Of a stretch of 64,000 nucleotides of DNA, positions 56,101 through 64,000 are shown one piece after another. Source of the DNA: Xiphias gladius (lineage: Eukaryota > Chordata > Actinopteri > Istiophoriformes > Xiphiidae); contig NC_053422.1 in NCBI RefSeq assembly GCF_016859285.1, forward strand, positions 20,096,001-20,160,000, read 5' to 3'. Numbering within the stretch: the first letter of the stretch is position 1; each line of letters begins with the position of its first letter. A program made the position numbers and the translations under genes. The notes beneath the pieces are model-generated. The model worked only from the letters and a program-made list of their open reading frames with translations, made no database searches and had not been told where the DNA came from.

Positions 56101-58140
56101 TAGCAGAAATCATGGCACATCCGTTGTCTTTAACTTATGTTTATGGTGATTTTGTCAGACAACCTCCTGGTTATAAAACCAGGATTTTAGCAGTCTAGAG
56201 CAGCAGCTTGGAAAAGGCTTGGAAGTGACTGCTGGTTAACATGTGGTCTTAATGGGCTGCATTTCAGTCAGTATTTCATGCTTGTTCTGTTGTCTGACAA
56301 TAGAAACAGAAAAACATGTAAACAAGAGCAGCTTTATTGGGAATTTGGCTGTATTAAAATACTATGTATGTGAGCACAGACAGAGACAAGAGAGAAACAA
56401 ATATATAAAGGGTGGTCCAGACATATACTAGGTTTTGACCTAGTCTTTTTAAATAATTTGAGGGCAATTCAACAGTGCATAAGAAGCCCTCTGTAATCTG
56501 CCACCAGTTGGATCTGTCTTTGTAGTCCTTCCTCCAGTAACAAGGACCGATTAGCAACCAATCCATGCTGTCAACTGGTCTCAGCGCTTAGAGAGTTCCT
56601 ACTGGGTCTGTCTCCCATTGTTAGGGGAAGATGCACTGGGGAAGTTACTGACAGAGCTGCTGCAATACGACCATCCAACCAAAGTTTACAAAGTCAGTGT
56701 CTCTGTCTGGGGGAGCAGCAGCGGACCAGAGGGATAACGTCCTCAGCTCATATTGATCGCCCCAAAAACCATTTAGCACTGCTCTCTCTTCCTCCTCGCT
56801 TGGTGTCTTGCATAGGGAATGGTCATATTACATTATATTAATTTATATTTGTTTATATTTTAAAAAGTGAGGTTTGCGTCTACTTTAGCCCTGGGGTTGT
56901 CTCCTAGACATGCAGCATCATGTTGAAAACTGAGTGAAACACACTGCTACACACAACAGCCTACGGACTTTATCACTGTAGCCATCACAGGCCAATCAAG
57001 ACCAAATCAATATTTCATCTGGAGACAGTTAAAATAAACTACCCATAAAAAAAAAAAAACAGAACGACAGAACCACGGACAACCTCAAGATAACCGATGT
57101 TTAATGTAGTTGTAAGTATAGGGTAGGTTGGATTACAGTGAAAAGTAAAACGGGCTCTTAAGATGTTTTTCTCAAATCCAAGGAGAGGAGTTTATTTGGG
57201 GTGCATTTCGGCTTGCATGCCTTCGGATGCGTCCTGTGTTATAAAGCTGACACCCACCACTCCCAAAACTGTTTATTTACTGAAGCACAGTGGTTAGAGT
57301 GTACTGCAGTCTTGCTCTACATATTAACGTGTATGACCATACCTCTCTACTTTGCAATAACACATCTCCAACATCATAACAGTCAAAAGACCAGAAAAAA
57401 ACAATCAAATCAGCCTCAAGATTGAATTTATTAGCCTTTCGTAAATATCGTTTCTTCTGCACTTTCCATGAAGATGAAAATGGAGCTACAGGGCTTTAGC
57501 TCTACACAATGGAACGGAAGTAACAAAAGTATGCACAAGTACCCTAATTATGCCATAATTTTTTAGTTTTGAAGTAATTCAAAGTATAATGAATGCAGAA
57601 GACATTACGTCTTTTGACTTTTGAGGACAAAGGGGGAAACCAGCTTCAATCTGAATGGGTAACTACATACTGGGATGCTGGAGGTGGTCAGATTATTATT
57701 GCTACTTCAGTCTCTTCGGTCAATGCAATCATTATTTCATGGTTAGTTGATGGATCTTTCAGCAGCTTCATTCTGTTTCCACACACTGTTGTTTGCAGCA
57801 AGTCCCTTAATTATATTTAAAAAGCCAAAACAAATTAGACTAAACCCCTGACTGATGAAAAGACTGGAGCTACATTAAATCCCAAACTCACCACAACAAA
57901 TCACGGATGTGTTATTTTGCAATGTGCATGTGATACAGTATCGCTCTGGTAGATAGTCCTGTATAGCCCGATAGTCTGGTAGCAAGTTAAACGTTTTAAC
58001 TTTGACTCACATTTACTGTAAAAAGCAAACCACAAAAAATGCTAAGTTATGTGATTTCACAAACTCATTATCAAAATTTCTTCCTGAAACTGAGCCTTGG
58101 CTTCAAGAGGTCACATTTATGTATCAACAATCGTGAAAAA
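53160..58140. other. msx2 upstream gene-poor DNA
   Basis: 53470-53860 is non-repetitive, with TGTAATTAGG and ATGGTAATCAATAAGC homeodomain-type cores: candidate msx2 control element. 55260-55720 looks like an interspersed repeat (CTAGCGCC...GTCGCTAG, TAAGCCCTGCCCC). Otherwise AT-rich; no gene. Confidence 0.4.
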
Positions 58141-58230
58141 TTAGTCATCACCATCAGCAGCGGGTGAGAGTGACACCTTCCGCACAGCCTTGCGGGCTCC
58201 TCCAGGCAGAGTGATTACACTGTAGTGTAG
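58141..58230 (-). CDS. Candidate terminal coding exon of an unidentified gene
   Basis: Minus strand: acceptor TTGTAG (AG at 58232-58231) then 29 codons starting LHYSVITLPGGARKAV and ending SLSPAADGDD, stop TAA at 58143-58141. Codons are G/C-ending (CGC, AAG, GTG, CGG) in AT-rich flanks; an alternative CTACAG acceptor lies 11 bases further in. Basic stretch RKAVRK then an acidic tail GDD. Family not recognised; upstream exons would lie above 58.3 kb. Confidence 0.4.
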   Translation of the reverse strand, partial: LHYSVITLPGGARKAVRKVSLSPAADGDD

Positions 58231-58551
58231 CTACAACCAGGTGATGCACAGGTAAAACATCACCTTGACAAACTATCCTGCCATTATTTTTCATGGCCTC
58301 TGAAGGGGATTTTACAAATGACGGATCAATCCAAAAATAAGTATAATTATCAGTATAGAGGAATCTTTGTTTTACCCTGGTAAGAAAAGTGTTATTTGTG
58401 TTCTATTGGCTGCTAAGAATATAGTGCCATTTTCATAATTTACAACTTGTCATCAATCGTCATACAACAGACATAGTCAGTTTGAGACACAGGGAAAGCA
58501 AAAAACAAGTCTGGGCCATTCTGAAGAGAAAACTGTTGCACATTGATATAT

Positions 58552-58576
58552 CATTGTGATATATATATATATATAT
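58552..58576. repeat. (AT)n simple repeat
   Basis: TGATATATATATATATATAG. Confidence 0.85.
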
Positions 58577-58951
58577 AGCTTGGTTTGCATTTTCAAGTCT
58601 GTAGGATAGTGTAGTTGGTGAATATATCTTGTGTTTTTCTGCAGATGGCACCAGCACTAAAAAAGACACATTGGTCTAACACTTAGCAATAGTTTGCTCT
58701 TGGCTTGCAAAGGGATCTTTGATTTTACAAGGATAAAAGCAAGTAAAGTGTTAAATGCTGTCAAATCAGATACTTTTAAAATATTATGTGGTTGCCTCTC
58801 TTCACTACTAACATCAGAATAGGGAAAACATAAACAAGTTACAAGATTTTCTTATGTTGAACATTTAATAAGAATGTTTTTTATTTAAGGCGTCTCCATT
58901 GGCCAAGTTGGCCTAACTGCTCAGGGGATTTTGAATGATTTGATTTCAATA

Positions 58952-59580
58952 TTTTTAGCCATGCGGCTATGGATGACAATTTTCCGGCCCTGTCAGTCGG
59001 TCAACCACTTTGGTCCAGACTGAAATACGGAAAAACTACTTGATGGATTGGCATGATATTTTGTGCAGGCGTTCATAGTTCCCAGAGTATGAATCCTAAT
59101 GGCTTTGGTGATCCCCTGACTTGTCATCTAGCATTGCCATAAGGTTCACATTTGTGGTCATTACTGAGTTCTCACCAGCTTTTGGAGGAATTAAAATTAA
59201 ATTTAGAACGCATATTCCTGTCCCCCTCGGGATAAATTGTAATAACTTTGGTGACCCCTTATCTTTTCATCTAGTACGACCACCAGGACAAAATTTCAAT
59301 TTGTCCAATACTTTTATGACCAAATACCTGCAAAACTAATGACATTCCCATCAGCCTCAGCTGTACTTTTGTACTACTTAGAAAATTCTAACATGTTGAC
59401 ATGCTAAATTAAGATATTGAAAATGGTAAAAAGTACACCTGCTAAACATTAACATGTTAGCCCTATCATTAAGCGCATGTTAGCATTCTGATATTACAGT
59501 CTTATTATTGACTGATGTTAGCATTTAGCTCAACATACCACTGTGCCAATGTACAGCCTTACAGAGCCACTAGCGTGGCT
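58952..59580 (-). repeat. Inverted copy of the GTTAGCATGC-type repeat
   Basis: On the minus strand ends in CATGGCTAAAA; carries ATGCTAACATGC, AAAGTACAGCTGAGGCTGAT and CCAAAGTGGTTGACCGACTG. Matches 44140-44538. The GTCATCTAG-like section is duplicated inside. Confidence 0.75.
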
Positions 59581-60105
59581 GTAGACTGTTAGTCTTGTTA
59601 TATTAACAATGAATCAAATGACTGTGTAATGTAAAAGTAGTAACTCATACTGGCAAACCCACCAGGAATTGTCATGGTACTTTGTAGTTGCCCTCAGCTA
59701 TCCAGGGCATTGTAGTGTCTTTTAACTCATTGCTTTGGTTTTACAGCCTCCAGCTTTACTGTTTATGTTCGCTGTTATCGCTCTCAGAGTTGTTTCCAGG
59801 CCACAACAGACAACTGTTTTCACAAAAAATGTTCTGATAAACCCACTGTACACTACCACTCCAGCACCAAACAACAGACAGACAAAGTTATCAACTAGCT
59901 GGTGAACATAGCGAGCATTTAGCAGCAGATACTTCCCTCAGGAGTTGGTAGAGACCAAAACAGAGCTTAAATGCAAGTAATGATTGGACTTCCATAACAA
60001 CTTCATAAGGTGATAATATGTCAATGTTGTGTTAATAGCTTGTTGCACTGCTCCCTAGTGGCCAATAAATGCAGGGTAAGTTCATTGTTACCGGCCACAA
60101 CAGCA

Positions 60106-60480
60106 TGTGTATGTGTATGTGTGTGTGTGTGTGAGATCATGGCAAATCGTGGTCCTGGAGACACCTATTGTAGTGGAAACTACCAAAGAGGTGGTTGTGA
60201 GTATTTTGGCAGGTGTTTTTATGTCTGTCTGTTTGTGGACAGATTTAGTCACAACAATAGGGTCACAACTGTGTGAGATAAAGTCACGAAGCTTTACAGG
60301 CGTGTTGTTGAGATCAAAATGAAGGCTGAGTTCAAAGATGAGCTTGGTCTGAGCCATAAGTACTGAGTACTCATGTAATAATATAGTAATAACTACTGAG
60401 TACTCATGGGTCTGAACCCCAACATGTTGATGGGCGTCGTGGCTGCTGTGATCCCATTGCAAGATGGTCTCTAGTTTAGA
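60106..60480. repeat. Interspersed repeat with short (GT)n
   Basis: GTGTATGTGTATGTGTG run followed by the motifs named for this region; resembles a percomorph dispersed repeat that includes GCAAGATGGC. Assignment from memory of motif style only. Confidence 0.4.
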
Positions 60481-62199
60481 TGAAAATAATTTAACTTGTT
60501 TATTCACTAGATAAAAATGTACACATGTACAAACATACACATCTATAATCAAAGAAAGGTAAATCCAGGTTTTATACCATTTATAGTGTGTTCTGTGTAT
60601 TTTGTTCTGTGATCAAACTGCAGGTGGAGATTCTGGAACTTCTGTTTGTGTCGAAGACAATGTGACTGTGAGCTAAATGAAAAAGGTCAACCAAAATGAC
60701 ACAGCACTTTAAATTTTGCTGAGCGTGGGACTGAGTAAAAGAGATGGAACGTTATCGCTTCCTTACCTGCTAGAACAACACAGCTCTAAAATCTGCTGAC
60801 GTTACAAAGTCCTGTTTCACACATTGAGCCATATCAGTCAGGAAGTGGTACAGTATGTGTTAAAACACAACGAATCATGAGAATCACAAGCACCTCCACA
60901 CTGCTGTCTAAGGATGTCAAAATTTGAATAAACTCAAAATGCAATCTAACCTCAGAAAGGTGCTTAGAGTGCAAACAGAGGCTTTGCATTTTATAGTTGC
61001 AACAACAAAGGGCGACTTCATGTAAACATGAATTCACAGATAGGCCCAAACAATACTTAATACACAACATATTTTATTGCTTTACATTACGCTTTACAAC
61101 TCAGTGTCTTTTATTTATCTCTCTAACGCATCTCCTGTTTCTGCTGACTAAATTATTTTCTGAGCCGCTCCTGAACAACAAAAACCAGTTCGTTTCAAAC
61201 TGCACAACATCTTGGGGCCTCTGTCCATGTAAACAATGCAGCAAACCACCAGTCATCATGCTCAGCAGTCTGGAGGTACAGCTGCCACAGCCTGACAGTC
61301 TCCTTGCAGACCGCAGCTCTGATTAAAAGGCCTGTTTTTATACGTAATCACCACCCCAACAGTCATTTAACCTTGACGCTGTAAAAACACTTGCAATAAA
61401 CCGCCTGTTTACTAGGTCAAAACAACCAGATCTATTTGCTGCAGACTAAATCAGCCTCCAAACTTATGAATTCCTTTCTGAAACAGTGTTAAAGCATCTT
61501 TAATTTTCTGTGTTCACTTAAGCTGAATGTAGCATGATATAACATTAGTACAACAATACTCAGCACAACCAAATTGCTTGTAGTTGTATTATAGAGGGAA
61601 CAGATAATGTCAAAAGTCAGATTTTAAACAATATGTTATTCAAATCAGCTGTGAAGTTTTTGCTGCAGGAACTTTTAGAAAGCAAGAGTGTTACACGTCA
61701 TTAAGCTTTTTTAAAGATAGGCTGCAGTTACAGATGAATCAAGTTTGATTACATGTATTATATGTTGTGGTGGTTTAAGGTCGTGAGAAAGTTAATCGCA
61801 TTAGTGACCACAGGTATACCAGGAAAACAGTCCACTACCTAAATGTAGCAATATATCTGATAATAATCCTATGAAAATTCAAAAGCTACAACAAATGTAT
61901 TTTTAAATTGTTAAAATACTTGCAGCTGTAGAAAATATGGGTGGTACACTATCTAACAACATGAAGTGCTCTATATTATAGCACATACTGTACTTCCAGA
62001 GGCAACACTTGTATGAACTTTAGTGAGAACTCTGATAAGGCTGCCATGGTGTGTTCAGGGCAGAAAAGGGTAAAACAACTGGCCTCTAAACACAGAGGCA
62101 ATGAGGCTCATCAATCTAAACATTAAGAAACTGCAGAACAATTTAAAGTAAATTGTCCATGGGTTAACAACAATTATTTTACAGTTAAAACTAGAATGG

Positions 62200-62480
62200 C
62201 ACTCAGTAGAGCGCATACCTCCGCCAAGGCCAAATATTGACCAAAATGTTGAAAAATGCTAAGGTTAAGGAAAGTGATATAAAATTCCTGGATCTGCCCC
62301 TTTAACTGGATCCGCACCAAAATTGAATGAGTTCTTCCCTGACCCATGCCCCATGCCTCCACAAGTTTGGTGCAAATCGGTTCAGTACTTTTTGCGTAAT
62401 CCTGCTGACAAATAAACCAACAAACCAACAAACAGACAGGAGTGAAAACATAACCTCCTTGGTGGAGGTAGTAATCACAG
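62200..62480. mobile_element. Short repeat with inverted ACCTCCGCCAAGG ends
   Basis: ACCTCCGCCAAGG at 62217-62229 and CCTTGGTGGAGGT at 62457-62469 are inverse with one mismatch. Interior has TGGATCCGCACC and CAAACCAACAAACAGACAGG, as in a very common fish non-autonomous repeat. 280 bases, no coding. Confidence 0.75.
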
Positions 62481-63684
62481 CCATATGCTGCTCTCAAGTT
62501 GATTTACTAATATAAATTCTAATAAAAGGAGAAATCTTGAAACCTTTGGTGGCAGATTCATCACTGAAACATTTGGTGGGTCAATGCCATTACTTTATAT
62601 TATTCACCACTTTTTTTTATGAATGAAAAATGCAACTAATGAACAATGACAACAAAACCAGCTGAATTTATTTTGCTATGAAAACGTTATATTAATAAAT
62701 AAAACATTTAAATCCACCCAAATAACAGATCCTGCTTGTCACCCTCAAAAACATAAACAGTATTCTCTTTTGTAACTTGTTCGGTAACTGCAGCTCATAA
62801 ATTAGCAGCTTTTGTAACTATATAAGATGTCAAATTGTCTTAGCTTTTGAGACAAACTGCACTCAACTTCTTAATCTTAGGGAACAATTCTTCAATTCAT
62901 AGAGGGACAACACAGGCCACTATCTGAAATGTAAAACACACAAGTAACAAATGTAAATTTTACATTTTCATTGAAAAAAAATATAATCCCACCATACATC
63001 TTTAATACAACAGACATTTATTCATTTCCTGATGTTACCATAAAATTGGCTGGTGACATCTCTGTGCCAGGGTCATAAAAATGAGTTAATTTACAGTGTA
63101 AGACTATACTGTATAGTTTTGTGCAACCTGTAACTAAAAAACTACCACAGCAGACATAAATATTAGAGTAAGTGGTGCCCTCTGGTGGATAATTAGGGGA
63201 TATTTATCTTAAATAATCTAATGGTAATTCCTTCAACATGCTATACTGTGAATGGACTCATAGCATAAATAAATTGTTAAATCTCATGCAACACTACTTT
63301 ATATTTTTTGAGAGTTGTTTGTAGTGTTACTGTACTGTTAATGTGTACATAATATTTTGTTCACCCATTGTTGTTTTGAGGGGTAAAAACATTACAGTAC
63401 ACTCTACAATATTATGTACTGTACTGCTCTGACACAGTCTCCACCTACACTCAAAGCTACTGCCTTTGTAAAAGCTTTACCCGACTAATACCAGGCTTTT
63501 TTAAATATATTATCACAAAGACTTGAATATGGACTCTTTTAATAAAATAACATTGTCCATTGAACCTTGTGTAAAATACTGTTCTCTCAGTTGCTTTATT
63601 GTCTGAAAGCACATTTCCAGTGTGCACAAATACAGCAGAACCACCAGACTGTGCCTTGTTGTAACAATGGTTTTCAACACAGCA

Positions 63685-63777
63685 TCAGTTGGCCTGGCTG
63701 AGGGTGATGAGTCGCTGTCTGATAAGCTGGTTCTCCTCCAGCATCTTGGAGATGGTCCTAAGGACTGCCAGCTTGGC
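63685..63777 (-). CDS. Candidate last exon of a minus-strand gene running off the window
   Basis: Minus strand: acceptor GGATAG (AG at 63779-63778) then 30 codons AKLAVLRTISKMLEENQLIR followed by QRLITLSQAN and TGA at 63687-63685. Leu/Ile heptad spacing predicts a short coiled coil, and codons are coding-like (CTG, AAG, GAG, CAG). Phase 0. Upstream exons would lie beyond base 64000 or between 63.8 and 64.0 kb, where none was seen. Family not recognised. The only alternative is a chance open frame, which the composition makes unlikely. Confidence 0.55.
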   Translation of the reverse strand, partial: AKLAVLRTISKMLEENQLIRQRLITLSQAN

Positions 63778-64000
63778 CTATCCAGGACGGGGGTCACATC
63801 CCCAGGAAAAGAAAGAGGGAGGAATAAAAGAGCTTGGTAGACTAGTTCATGAGTACAGACAATACAATGTACATATGTGTCTGTATGGTGGATGAGGAGG
63901 AGCAGACTCAGTGGTTTTATTAATAGGCCTTGTTTAAAGTAAACAATTTGACTTGTCATAGTGGTAGGAAGAACACAGGTGTTATTGATAACATTAATGA

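Larger units (their letters stand above)
58231..63684. other. Gene-free, repeat-containing DNA
   Basis: Holds the inverted repeat copy at 58952-59580, a repeat-like region at 60107-60480 (TGTCTGTCTGTTTGTGGACAG, AGCTTTACAGGCGTG, GAGATCAAAATGAAGGCTGA, GCAAGATGG), and the element at 62200-62480. The 154-codon minus-strand ORF at 60088-60552 crosses the repeat and is not a gene. Confidence 0.5.

Noticed and set aside
60088-60552. 154-codon ORF on the minus strand
   Set aside because: It crosses a dispersed repeat and a GT tract, has a His/Thr-rich low-complexity end and no family motif or splice context.
63513-63959. 148-codon minus-strand ORF at the window end
   Set aside because: Runs in a different frame from the 30-codon exon, which has better codon bias and a splice acceptor; the longer ORF has no protein character.

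Overview
The window looks like nuclear DNA of a ray-finned fish, most likely a percomorph teleost. Introns are short with GT-AG borders, (CA)n/(TG)n tracts are abundant, fish-type DNA-transposon remnants are scattered through it, and the spliced proteins closely match vertebrate families. All exon calls were made by eye from reading frame, splice signals and recalled family sequence; nothing was aligned.

Layout. 1-8.5 kb: the 3' nine exons of RNF44 (+), a RING-H2 E3 ligase, with a 3.9-kb 3'UTR. 9.8-14.4 kb: complete FAF2/UBXD8 (-), 11 exons, 445 aa, tail-to-tail with RNF44. 15.7-18.1 kb: complete PIN4 parvulin (-), 4 exons, with a decayed Tc1-like transposon in intron 2. 19.3-22.0 kb: a NEK-type kinase (+), divergent from PIN4, with nearly all of its CDS in one exon. 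24.8 kb: an orphan terminal coding exon (-). 29.2-30.4 kb: a four-exon secreted helical cytokine (+) of IL-4/13 type, with TATA box and AU-rich 3'UTR. 33.5-35.3 kb: a D1-type dopamine receptor (+) with an intron in its 5'UTR, uORFs and an unusually short C-tail. 35.3-51.4 kb: a gene-poor stretch with microsatellites, repeats and homeobox-site-rich segments that may be regulatory. 51.4-52.9 kb: an MSX2-type homeobox gene (-), two exons. 53-64 kb: gene-poor DNA with two further candidate terminal exons on the minus strand (58.1 and 63.7 kb).

Context. RNF44, FAF2, DRD1 and MSX2 all lie in human 5q35, so this is a conserved syntenic block. PIN4 (X-linked in human), the NEK-type kinase and the cytokine sit inside it. 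Roles are diverse (ubiquitin ligation, ER-associated degradation, prolyl isomerisation, phosphorylation, type-2 cytokine signalling, dopamine signalling, homeodomain repression); this is a syntenic block, not an operon-like pathway.

The most notable items are the IL-4/13-like cytokine, the near-intronless NEK kinase, the short-tailed D1 receptor with a Thr at a catechol-contact serine site, and three orphan terminal exons I could not assign. No CRISPR, tRNA or rRNA gene was seen.
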